5,525 nucleotides of DNA from an uncultured Lentisphaeria bacterium. Its GTDB lineage: Bacteria > Verrucomicrobiota > Lentisphaeria > JABSQK01 > CAJWLW01. This document shows, one piece after another, positions 1 to 5,525 of the stretch. The notes beneath the pieces were generated by a model. It was given only the letters and a program-made list of their open reading frames with translations. It did no database searches and was not told the origin of the DNA. The stretch is from the NCBI GenBank assembly GCA_913042885.1, contig CAJWLW010000321.1, positions 1 through 5,525 on the forward strand, written 5' to 3'. A program made the position numbers and the translations under genes. Position 1 is the stretch's first letter, and each line of letters opens with the position of its first letter.

Positions 1-1149
1 GAAACCACGACCGGCAGCGGTGCGGAGACGACCGTGGATGAACTGGTGCCGGTGCGTGTCGACGGGTTCCCTGATTCATCCGTCGTCAACGAGCATAGTT
101 GTATGGTGATTGACCTGAACAGCCTGTACATGTTTGATGATGCGGCCCTGCAGACGATCGTCAATTTCGTGGAGAACCGTGGCGGTGGTGTGATTTTCAC
201 CGGCGTTGCCCCGGAAATCCCGGAGCCGATCCGCAAGCTTTTGCCGATCCGCACTATGCCGACCGAGCTGATCGGTATGGACGATGCGGGCATCACTTTC
301 CGGCATTCCAGCGTCCTGGCCCGGCGCAGTCTCGAGAACCTGCACGAGCTCGCCGACCATCTGAGCATGCCGCCCGATGGATTCTTCTACAAGATTCCGC
401 CCGAGAATATCAAGCCCGGCGCCTTGATTGTGGCCACTGTCAAAGGGTTCCCGCTGGTGGTTCTGGCAGCGCAGAACTACGGTGCGGGGAAGGTTGCGTT
501 CCTCAACATCGAGGACACCTGGAAATGGGTCATGCACGACGACGACGGCGGCCGTTATTTCGGCGTGTTCTGGGGGCAGCTGGTGTCGTGGATCTCGTCT
601 TCGTCGAAGAAGCGCATGACTGTCAATCCCAACACCTCGCGGCTCGACATGGCCCAGGAGCAGGAGTTCTCCGTCGACATCCTCGATGCCGAATACGTCC
701 CCGACAATCGAGCAGATATTGTTGCGACGATCTCAACCCCGGACGGCGATGAAGAGACCATGCGCCTGTTTCTCAACCCGAAGATCGACGGACGCTACAC
801 CGGCAAGTTCATCCCGCGCGGGATCGGCGAGTACCGCTTCCGTTTCGGCACGGCCTTGCACAACGGCGAGAAGATGGAGAAGGTCGTGGACTATCTCGTC
901 GTCAATCTCAGTCCGGAGGTGCAGCCACAGCCGATTGCCGAAACTCGTCTGCAGAGTCTCGCCCGGGTAACCGGGGGCCAATACTGGAATTACCGCGACG
1001 TGGACAGCATCGAGGAATTGCCGATCACACGCACGGTCAGTTATATCGAGGAAATGCACGAATGGCTGAAATACTGGCTCTGGATGGTCGTATTGCTGCT
1101 GACCGTAATACCGGACTGGTACATTCGCCGCCGCCTTGGCCTGCGGTGA
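1..1149 (+). CDS. C-terminal part of a large membrane protein with glutamine-amidotransferase-like fold (5' partial)
   Basis: The frame is open from base 1 and ends with TGA at 1147-1149, giving 382 visible residues. The GTG at 34 is probably internal, because the frame continues upstream of it without a stop. Visible parts in order: an alpha/beta segment with MVIDLNSLYMFDD and NFVENRGGGVIFTG (about bases 103-200), which resembles the GATase1-like fold found in large bacterial membrane proteins; a stretch with YGAGKVAFLNIEDTWKW and then FWGQLVSWIS (about 478-597), typical of the end of that domain; a beta-rich Ig-like segment (about 660-910); and one C-terminal membrane helix followed by Arg-rich IRRRLGLR (about 1063-1146). 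No catalytic Cys-His-Glu triad was identified. Known relatives often sit in MoxR/DUF58/VWA operons, but those genes would lie left of the window, so that context is inference. The exact role is unknown. Confidence is high that it is a gene and moderate for the family. Confidence 0.8.
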   Translation, partial: ETTTGSGAETTVDELVPVRVDGFPDSSVVNEHSCMVIDLNSLYMFDDAALQTIVNFVENRGGGVIFTGVAPEIPEPIRKLLPIRTMPTELIGMDDAGITFRHSSVLARRSLENLHELADHLSMPPDGFFYKIPPENIKPGALIVATVKGFPLVVLAAQNYGAGKVAFLNIEDTWKWVMHDDDGGRYFGVFWGQLVSWISSSSKKRMTVNPNTSRLDMAQEQEFSVDILDAEYVPDNRADIVATISTPDGDEETMRLFLNPKIDGRYTGKFIPRGIGEYRFRFGTALHNGEKMEKVVDYLVVNLSPEVQPQPIAETRLQSLARVTGGQYWNYRDVDSIEELPITRTVSYIEEMHEWLKYWLWMVVLLLTVIPDWYIRRRLGLR

Positions 1150-1224
1150 GTCGAACGATTTCAAATCGATCGATATTTCCGGCTTCAGCCGCAATGCACG
1201 CAAGAAAACGTCAGGGCCCTGTTA
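1150..1224. other. Convergent intergenic spacer with short palindromes, no clear terminator
   Basis: This 75-base gap separates the stop codons of two genes that face each other. It contains a perfect palindrome CAGGGCCCTG (1212-1221), a small hairpin CGGC-TTCA-GCCG (1180-1191), CGATT-TCA-AATCG (1157-1169) and ATCGATCGAT (1165-1174). None is followed by a T-run on either strand, so a classical Rho-independent terminator is not supported. One of the hairpins may still help end transcription from both sides, but this is inference. Confidence 0.35.
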
Positions 1225-2799
1225 CTAGCGGATCTCGATGTACACTGCCCGGCGTGCGGATGTGGCTTCAGTAATCTCGTCGAGCATCACCTGTGAGACC
1301 GGGCGGTTCACTTTCAGCACTGCCATTGACTCGCCGGTCTTCGTATCGTGCGGCGCACGCATGTCGTCGATGTTGATCTCGTGCTTGGCCATCACCCCGG
1401 TGATCTTCGCCAACACCCCCGGCCGGTCCTCATAGGCGACTAAAACGCTGTGGCCCTGCGGATCGAAGTACAACTTGTCGAAACCGTCGATGCGTGACAC
1501 CATCGGATTCGATTCCGTCAAGGTACCACGGATACTGACTTTCGAAAACGTCGTGCCGCTGCCTTCGAACAGATCGATAGTCATCGAACGGCCGTACTTC
1601 TTGCTGTCGTCCCCGTCGCGCTTTACGTAGGCTATCCCTTTTTCTTCCAAATACTCCGCGGCGTCTTGGTAATCGAAAAGCGAGTCGAAATGGGCCGACA
1701 AGCCCGAGACGATCGGTGCCAGAAGCCAATTGGAATATTCGTCCAGGCCACCGTAAAAACTTGCCTCGACACGGCTCGGCGGTGTTTCCGTCCCGAGATA
1801 ATGCCGCGCCACCTTCGCCAGATAAAAGGCCAACTCGACGTGACCTTCGTCCAGACCTTCAGGCACGGCGCGATTGACGACATGCGTGCAGACACCTCGC
1901 TGCACATACGCCACCAGCTGCTCGGCGGCACGGCAGGCAGCGTTGCGATTCGCTTCGCTGGTGTTGGCCCCAAGATGTGGCAGCATAATGTCGGCGATGT
2001 CTGCAACACTCTTCTCTCCGGGCGCGTCCGCGGCATAGACGTCGGTGCAGAAAACCAGGTCTTTATCGGCTTTAATGGCACGGACGTCATCTTCGTTGAC
2101 GATGCCGGCCCGGGCGCAGTTGATCAAAATGACGCCGGACTTCGTCACGCTCAGCAGGTCGCGGTTGATCATACCCTTTGTCTCGGCTGTTTCCGGGAGG
2201 TGCAAGGTTATGATGTCGGCAGCGGCAAACAACTCCTGCAGCGAGCACAACTCTGCGCCCAGTTCCTCCGCCTTGTCGGCGGAGACAACGGGATCGTACA
2301 CGATGATACGGTTGTCGAAACCCGCCAGCCGTTGCGCAACGAGCTGGCCGATATTACCGAGCCCGACGATGCCGACGGTCTTCTTCGACAACTCGCGGCC
2401 CATGAACTTCTTTTTCTCCCAGGCTCCGGTACGGGTCGATGCGTCGGCGGGGATCACGTGGCGGTACGCCGCCAGCACCAGCGCGATGACTTCCTCGGCG
2501 ACGGCGTTGGCGTTGGCACCGGGCGTATTCATCACGTCGATACCCTGGCGCCGCGCGTGCTTGGTGTCGACGTTGTCGTAGCCGGAACCAGCGCGCACGA
2601 TCACTTTCAGATTCGGCAGTGCGTCGATGACCGCGGCTGTGATCTTTTCGCTGCGGACGATCAGGCCGGTAGCGTCGGCGTGGGCGCGCACCAGTTCATC
2701 GAGCGGTTTGTCCGCATCCTGCACGACATCGAAGCCGTTATCCCGGAGAATCTCGGCAGCTACCGTGTCAAGTTTGGTAGGAATGAGAATGGTTGGCAT
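1225..2799 (-). CDS. serA: D-3-phosphoglycerate dehydrogenase, long ACT-domain type
   Basis: It oxidises 3-phosphoglycerate to 3-phosphohydroxypyruvate with NAD, the first step of the phosphorylated serine pathway, in the cytoplasm. The 524-residue length fits the long PGDH class with an extra regulatory domain. Domains: N-terminal substrate-binding half (about 1-95, with VRAGSGYDNVD at 68-78); NAD-binding Rossmann half with GLGNIG at 146-151 and acidic D169; NCARAG with catalytic-type R230; LPHLGANTSEAN with catalytic-type H275; an intervening domain (about 315-445); and a C-terminal ACT domain (about 450-524, EDRPGVLAKITGVM), the usual serine-sensing module. The expected catalytic Glu position reads DVYAADAP, with Asp258 as nearest acid. 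The start is ATG 2799, giving MPTILIPT, rather than an in-frame TTG at 2817 that overlaps the upstream gene. The ATG lies two bases after that gene's stop, with only a weak GAGA ahead, so translational coupling is likely. Confidence 0.95.
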   Translation of the reverse strand: MPTILIPTKLDTVAAEILRDNGFDVVQDADKPLDELVRAHADATGLIVRSEKITAAVIDALPNLKVIVRAGSGYDNVDTKHARRQGIDVMNTPGANANAVAEEVIALVLAAYRHVIPADASTRTGAWEKKKFMGRELSKKTVGIVGLGNIGQLVAQRLAGFDNRIIVYDPVVSADKAEELGAELCSLQELFAAADIITLHLPETAETKGMINRDLLSVTKSGVILINCARAGIVNEDDVRAIKADKDLVFCTDVYAADAPGEKSVADIADIMLPHLGANTSEANRNAACRAAEQLVAYVQRGVCTHVVNRAVPEGLDEGHVELAFYLAKVARHYLGTETPPSRVEASFYGGLDEYSNWLLAPIVSGLSAHFDSLFDYQDAAEYLEEKGIAYVKRDGDDSKKYGRSMTIDLFEGSGTTFSKVSIRGTLTESNPMVSRIDGFDKLYFDPQGHSVLVAYEDRPGVLAKITGVMAKHEINIDDMRAPHDTKTGESMAVLKVNRPVSQVMLDEITEATSARRAVYIEIR

Positions 2800-2801
2800 A
2801 G

Positions 2802-3512
2802 CTATCTCGCGATCCAATCGACCACGGCCGTCTGGAAACGGTCCCAGAGGCTGTTCGGACCTTGGGTTACCGGTACGACTCGCGCATTGGCATGAAAGGT
2901 CTGGGGTATGTCCGGCGGATAATCGGTGGCAAAACTGAACTGGGTACTGTTCGACTTTTCTGTGCTTATCGGTGTCACCAGCAGCTCGTAGCGTCGACCG
3001 GCCTCAAGCGTCAGCAGCTCGTACTCGAAGCCGTCTTTGTTGGCGGTTACACTGGTAATGTTGATGTCGTCGTCGGTGAGGAACTTGAGACGTATTTTCT
3101 TGCGCTTGGCAGTGTCACCCACCTTCCATTTCACATAGGGCGGATCGATATCGACATACCTCGGAACGACGCCCCGGATGATGAGGGTCGTGGGCTTCTT
3201 CGACGGCTCATCCGTCGTGACGATGATCTTTTTCTCATTGACTCCTTCACGCACCTTGATAGTAGCCGAAATTTCACCACTCTCGCCCGGTGCGTAGGTC
3301 TTCTTGTCCAGCCCTGTCGTGGTGCAGCCGCAGGTGGTCTTGACGGTTTTTACCGTGATGTCGGTTTCGCCTATATTGGTGAATTTGTAGGCGCCGCTGA
3401 GCGTGGTATCGCTCGGCAATCCGTGCAACTCCAGTTCGGTCGACTCGAACTGCAATTGCGCGACAACGCCGCCGGCCAGCAGCAATCCCGTAATGATCAG
3501 CACAGCACGCAT
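2802..3512 (-). CDS. Exported DUF1573-domain protein
   Basis: A 236-residue protein of unknown function. The chosen start gives MRAVLIITGLLLAGGVVA followed by QLQFEST, a short Sec-type signal peptide with probable cleavage after residue 18, so the mature protein should be periplasmic or envelope-associated. Longer in-frame starts exist (up to 3674), but the added residues look like noise and hide the signal peptide. Residues about 22-110 match the DUF1573 pattern: a beta sandwich with YKFTNIGETDI, then the hallmark TTCGCTTTGL (Cys61, Cys63) and YAPGESGEI. A second beta-rich repeat (about 115-220) lacks the Cys motif. The 49 bases upstream show no strong Shine-Dalgarno, only an A-run. The gene is the third member of the minus-strand cluster and abuts serA by two bases. 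DUF1573 proteins are common in Bacteroidetes and PVC bacteria. Nothing here ties it to serine metabolism beyond position. Confidence 0.88.
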   Translation of the reverse strand: MRAVLIITGLLLAGGVVAQLQFESTELELHGLPSDTTLSGAYKFTNIGETDITVKTVKTTCGCTTTGLDKKTYAPGESGEISATIKVREGVNEKKIIVTTDEPSKKPTTLIIRGVVPRYVDIDPPYVKWKVGDTAKRKKIRLKFLTDDDINITSVTANKDGFEYELLTLEAGRRYELLVTPISTEKSNSTQFSFATDYPPDIPQTFHANARVVPVTQGPNSLWDRFQTAVVDWIAR

Positions 3513-3561
3513 ATGCAACACTTTTTTGCGAATTAAAACGATCGAATACTGTAGCCGGAGT

Positions 3562-3726
3562 TTACAGATATGCCGAATGGGGTGCTGCCAGACCGTCTTC
3601 ATATGTTTGCAGGTATTCGTTGATTGCCCGGTCCCTACCGAAGAGAGTTTCAGCTCGCGGCCGGCCGGTGGCATCCATGGCTTGCCGCAGCGCGTCGTCG
3701 CGGCACAGCTGTACGAAGAGTCTCAC
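3562..3726 (-). CDS. Possible small protein, 54 residues, hypothetical
   Basis: A GTG-started frame lies two bases after the shikimate kinase stop and ends with TAA at 3564-3562. A GGTGGA (3738-3733) sits six bases before the GTG and could serve as ribosome binding site. The product begins MRLFVQLCRDDALRQAMDAT and ends LAAPHSAYL. It looks mostly helical, soluble and mixed in charge, with one Cys, no signal peptide and no membrane segment. I recognise no family. Third-position G/C is about 61% by hand count, no clear departure from coding use. Support comes from position and spacing: without it the gap between kinase and DUF1573 gene would be 216 bases in an otherwise tight cluster. It may instead be a non-coding leader for the DUF1573 gene, or a remnant. 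The same frame continues upstream inside the kinase, so the open length is not by itself strong evidence. Confidence 0.42.
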   Translation of the reverse strand: MRLFVQLCRDDALRQAMDATGRPRAETLFGRDRAINEYLQTYEDGLAAPHSAYL

Positions 3727-3728
3727 GC

Positions 3729-4247
3729 TTAATCCACCAGCCGCTCTTCGAGCGCCTCGATAACCTTGCGCGCCAGTGCTTCGGGCGATGCAGTCGCGTC
3801 CAGCGTCAGGTTGGCGCAGGCGTGGTAAACCAGCCCCCGCTCTTGCAGCATTTCCTCGACTTCCTGCAGACCGCCGCCGCGAAAGTTCGGGCGTGTGTCG
3901 GCGCTGATCGGATCCGCCTCGGCCCGGCGCCATAATTCCGCCGCATCGAGCTTCAGGTAGACGACCAGTGAATCGCGGCTGGCCACAACCTGATTCTGCG
4001 GCCGCAGGATGCTGCCAGCGCCGAACGCGATGACGCATCGGTCATGGCTGCACAGAGTCTCGACAACGTCTGTCTCGACGTCGCGGTACGCGTCTTCGTC
4101 GTTGTTGAAGGCCTCTGTGAGTGAACACCCGTAGCGCTTTTGAATGTCGCCATCAACGTCGTACAATGGCCAGCCCAGTTGTTCCGATAATATCGGGCCG
4201 AGCGTCGACTTGCCGCTGGCGCGGTAGCCGATAAGGACGATTTTCAT
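3729..4247 (-). CDS. aroK: Shikimate kinase
   Basis: It phosphorylates shikimate at the 3-OH with ATP in the chorismate pathway, in the cytoplasm. The 172-residue length is normal. Seen in order: P-loop GYRASGKST (7-15); the acidic pair D30/D32 in YDVDGD, expected for Mg and shikimate binding; R55 in AYRDVE, matching the shikimate-binding Arg; G76-A77-G78 where the family usually has Gly-Gly-Gly; a lid segment with R119-P120 and a GGG at 124-126; and ERGLVYHACA (136-145) with R137 matching the second substrate Arg. The ATG has a clean GGAGGA nine bases upstream. It is the first gene of the minus-strand cluster and diverges from the lipoprotein gene. The symbol is given by function; aroK and aroL cannot be separated here. 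A related small-molecule kinase is possible because of the altered Gly motif, but both substrate arginines favour shikimate. Confidence 0.9.
   Translation of the reverse strand: MKIVLIGYRASGKSTLGPILSEQLGWPLYDVDGDIQKRYGCSLTEAFNNDEDAYRDVETDVVETLCSHDRCVIAFGAGSILRPQNQVVASRDSLVVYLKLDAAELWRRAEADPISADTRPNFRGGGLQEVEEMLQERGLVYHACANLTLDATASPEALARKVIEALEERLVD
3733..3738 (-). promoter_or_regulatory. Putative ribosome binding site for the small ORF
   Basis: GGTGGA on the minus strand, six bases before the GTG at 3726 and inside the last codons of the kinase gene. It is one mismatch from GGAGGA. It is the main local support for choosing this GTG, but such purine-rich hexamers are common by chance. Confidence 0.35.
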
Positions 4248-4256
4248 AAATCACAA

Positions 4257-4262
4257 TCCTCC
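4257..4262 (-). promoter_or_regulatory. Ribosome binding site of the shikimate kinase gene
   Basis: GGAGGA on the minus strand, nine bases before the ATG at 4247. It is the only consensus-quality Shine-Dalgarno in the window and fixes the kinase start. Its strength suggests independent initiation at the head of the operon, whereas the downstream genes have weak sites. Confidence 0.8.
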
Positions 4263-4284
4263 ATCGCAACATGCTGAGTTGGCT

Positions 4285-4317
4285 GCAGAATTGCAAACGC
4301 TCTGGCACGAATTCTGC
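4285..4317. repeat. 8-base inverted repeat overlapping the sigma-54-like element
   Basis: GCAGAATT (4285-4292) and AATTCTGC (4310-4317) are exact reverse complements separated by 17 bases, so the two half-site centres are 25 bases apart. The right arm covers the -12 part of the predicted promoter, so a protein bound here would compete with polymerase. It may be an operator or chance. Confidence 0.4.
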
Positions 4318-4318
4318 G
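4302..4318 (+). promoter_or_regulatory. Putative sigma-54 (-24/-12) promoter for the PHP lipoprotein gene
   Basis: The sequence CTGGCACGAATTCTGCG matches the RpoN consensus YTGGCACGrNNNTTGCW at all defined positions except the first T of TTGC (C here) and the last W (G here). The invariant GG (4304-4305) and GC (4316-4317) are separated by exactly ten bases, as required. Transcription would begin about twelve bases after the GC, near 4329, leaving a leader of roughly 95 bases before the ATG at 4423. No enhancer-binding-protein gene is visible in the window. I saw no convincing sigma-70 pair in this region on this strand: TATAAC at 4344-4349 has no good -35 partner. Confidence 0.55.
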
Positions 4319-4337
4319 ACTCAATCACTCCGACCAG

Positions 4338-4365
4338 TGCTTGTATAACTCACGAAATACAAGCA
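4338..4365 (+). repeat. 9-base perfect inverted repeat in the lipoprotein gene leader
   Basis: TGCTTGTAT (4338-4346) and ATACAAGCA (4357-4365) are exact reverse complements with a ten-base spacer. The element would begin about nine bases after the predicted sigma-54 start. It could be an operator for a dimeric regulator or an RNA hairpin near the 5' end of the transcript. No T-run follows, so a terminator is unlikely. Confidence 0.5.
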
Positions 4366-4379
4366 GATTACTACATAGT

Positions 4380-4403
4380 CCGGTCGGCAGAAGTGCCAGC
4401 CGG
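4380..4403 (+). promoter_or_regulatory. GC-rich hairpin just upstream of the lipoprotein start codon
   Basis: CCGGTCGGCA and TGCCAGCCGG can pair around a GAAG loop, with eight Watson-Crick pairs, one G-U and one C-A mismatch. The stem ends 19 bases before the ATG at 4423, leaving the weak purine-rich site AGAGA (4411-4415) single-stranded. It may stabilise the 5' leader or affect translation. No T-run follows. Folding was done by eye. Confidence 0.4.
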
Positions 4404-4422
4404 AAGAACCAGAGACAAGTTG

Positions 4423-5525
4423 ATGAGCAAGTACAACCACATGGCAGCCTGCCTCCTTGGTGTACTGAGCCTGGCTACAGGTTGCGCGCTGCGGCATCAG
4501 ACCGTTGCCCGACACCAGGACGACACGCCGCCTGGCCGCTATCGTGGTGCCTTCCACGTGCACAGCAAGTATTCGCACGATTGCCGCGCGCCGCTTGGCC
4601 TGGTGATCCGCAGTGCGGAATCCCATGACCTGGATTTCGTCATCGTCACGGACCATGACACGCGCAAGGGCTCCCACCGCTACCGCCACGGCAACTATCC
4701 GGACACACCACTGTTGATTTTCGGCAACGAGATTTCCACCCCCGAGGGGCACCTTATTGCTCTCGGTGTCGAATACGAGTCGCCCAAGCCCCAGTCGGCC
4801 CTGGAAGTCGTCGATGCTGTTGCCGCGGCCGGCGGTTTCAGCGTCCTGTCGCATTCGTTTACCAACAATCCCGGCTGGACCGATTGGGGCGTAGACGGTG
4901 TGGCTGGCATCGAGGTCTTTAATTTCGGCCACGATTTTTATGAAGGTAATCGACTAAAGGTCGCGCTGCGTTCTCTGTTCATGAATCCCGAACACTTTGC
5001 CGGCAAGATCCCGAACACGCCTCGACAAGAGCTCCGCCAGTGGGACCGACTGCTGCAGCGTCGGCATGTAGTTGCCTTCGGCGGTAGCGACGCGCATCTG
5101 CCTTGGCGCTGGCTCAGTCGCGGCATGTTCGAATTCGTTCTCGGCAGTGTCGTAACCTATATCGATGCTGACCGTCTCGACAGCAACAGTGTCTTGTCGG
5201 CACTTGCCGGCGGCCACACGTTCTTTGCTGTCGAGGCGCATGGTTGCGCCGATAACTTCCGGTTCGTCGTAAACAGTGATGGTCGACGCGGCAGCATGGG
5301 AGACACGGTAATGCTCGAGCCCGACAGCAGTCTGCAGGTGCGGACGCCACGCAGCGGCAATATCCGCGTCATCCGCGATGGCATTCTCCTGGCACAACGC
5401 CGGTCACGGTATCTCTCCATGCCGCTGAGCGAACCCGGCGTTTACCGCGTCGAAGTCTATCTTGACGGCGAGCTGTGGATCGTTGCCAATCCGATCTACG
5501 TCCAGGACGGCCCGTTGCTTTACGC
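4423..5525 (+). CDS. PHP-domain metallohydrolase lipoprotein, CehA/McbA-like (3' partial)
   Basis: The frame runs to the window edge without a stop (367 codons plus two bases). The N-terminus has Lys3, a hydrophobic core and LATGC with Cys21, an acceptable lipobox, so the protein is probably an envelope-anchored lipoprotein. A second ATG at 4441 would lose the only positive charge, so 4423 is preferred. The PHP metal ligands all appear present: HVH (H45, H47), SHD (52-53), TDHD (H78), GNE (E103), LSHS (H144) and GGSDAH (D223, H225). The remaining residues form a beta-rich C-terminal part ending in PGVYRVEVYLDGE and ANPIYV, as in the CehA/McbA family, whose members usually end soon after that motif, so little is missing. 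PHP domains hydrolyse phosphoesters and related bonds, but the natural substrate here cannot be read from sequence. It diverges from the kinase gene behind a sigma-54-like promoter. Confidence 0.88.
   Translation, partial: MSKYNHMAACLLGVLSLATGCALRHQTVARHQDDTPPGRYRGAFHVHSKYSHDCRAPLGLVIRSAESHDLDFVIVTDHDTRKGSHRYRHGNYPDTPLLIFGNEISTPEGHLIALGVEYESPKPQSALEVVDAVAAAGGFSVLSHSFTNNPGWTDWGVDGVAGIEVFNFGHDFYEGNRLKVALRSLFMNPEHFAGKIPNTPRQELRQWDRLLQRRHVVAFGGSDAHLPWRWLSRGMFEFVLGSVVTYIDADRLDSNSVLSALAGGHTFFAVEAHGCADNFRFVVNSDGRRGSMGDTVMLEPDSSLQVRTPRSGNIRVIRDGILLAQRRSRYLSMPLSEPGVYRVEVYLDGELWIVANPIYVQDGPLLY

Noticed and set aside
1157..1221. Rho-independent terminator between the convergent genes
   Set aside because: Several short palindromes exist but none has a following T-run on either strand, and the stems are only four to five bases.
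1666..2895. A 409-codon open frame on the plus strand antisense to serA
   Set aside because: It lies almost wholly opposite the strongly supported serA gene, and its translation has no recognisable domain and a Cys/Arg/His/Gly-rich composition typical of antisense shadows.
2862..3536. A 224-codon plus-strand frame opposite the DUF1573 gene
   Set aside because: The opposite strand has a signal peptide and the DUF1573 Cys motif. This frame shows neither domain nor ribosome binding site.
3513..3674. N-terminal extension of the DUF1573 protein to a start at 3674
   Set aside because: It would bury a clear signal peptide in the protein interior and overlap the candidate small ORF. The added residues look non-coding.
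4344..4349. TATAAC as a sigma-70 -10 box for the lipoprotein gene
   Set aside because: No acceptable -35 hexamer at 16-18 bases upstream, and the hexamer is part of the 9-base inverted repeat. The sigma-54-like element is the better explanation.
4321..4932. A 203-codon minus-strand frame opposite the lipoprotein gene
   Set aside because: It is antisense to the intact PHP metal-binding motifs and its translation has no recognisable motif.

Overview
The window reads as ordinary chromosomal DNA from a moderately GC-rich bacterium. Three things together point, with modest confidence, to the Planctomycetes/Verrucomicrobia/Lentisphaerae (PVC) area: the tail of a large membrane protein with a glutamine-amidotransferase-like fold, an exported DUF1573 protein, and a shikimate kinase with a GGG-containing lid. 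No mobile elements, CRISPR arrays, tRNA or rRNA genes were seen.

Layout. Bases 1-1149 (+) are the 3' end of a large membrane-anchored protein whose start lies outside the window. A 75-base spacer separates it from a convergent minus-strand cluster that reads, in transcription order: a shikimate kinase (4247-3729), a possible 54-residue small protein (3726-3562), an exported DUF1573 protein (3512-2802) and a long-type D-3-phosphoglycerate dehydrogenase, SerA (2799-1225). Gaps in the cluster are 2, 49 and 2 bases, so it looks like one operon joining aromatic and serine biosynthesis genes with an envelope protein. Divergent from it, from 4423 to the right edge (+), is a PHP-domain metallohydrolase with a lipoprotein-type signal peptide. 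Its 3' end is just outside the window. It has no stop codon in the window but is clearly a real gene.

The most structured non-coding DNA is the 175-base divergent region 4248-4422. It holds a strong Shine-Dalgarno for the kinase, a close match to a sigma-54 (-24/-12) promoter pointing at the lipoprotein gene, an 8-base inverted repeat overlapping that promoter, a 9-base perfect inverted repeat just downstream of the predicted start site, and a GC-rich hairpin ending 19 bases before the ATG. This suggests the exported hydrolase is conditionally regulated, while the biosynthetic operon is expressed separately.

I found no clear sign of an undescribed multi-gene system. The items most worth checking are the sigma-54-type leader of the lipoprotein gene, the small ORF in the operon, and altered active-site motifs in SerA and the kinase.
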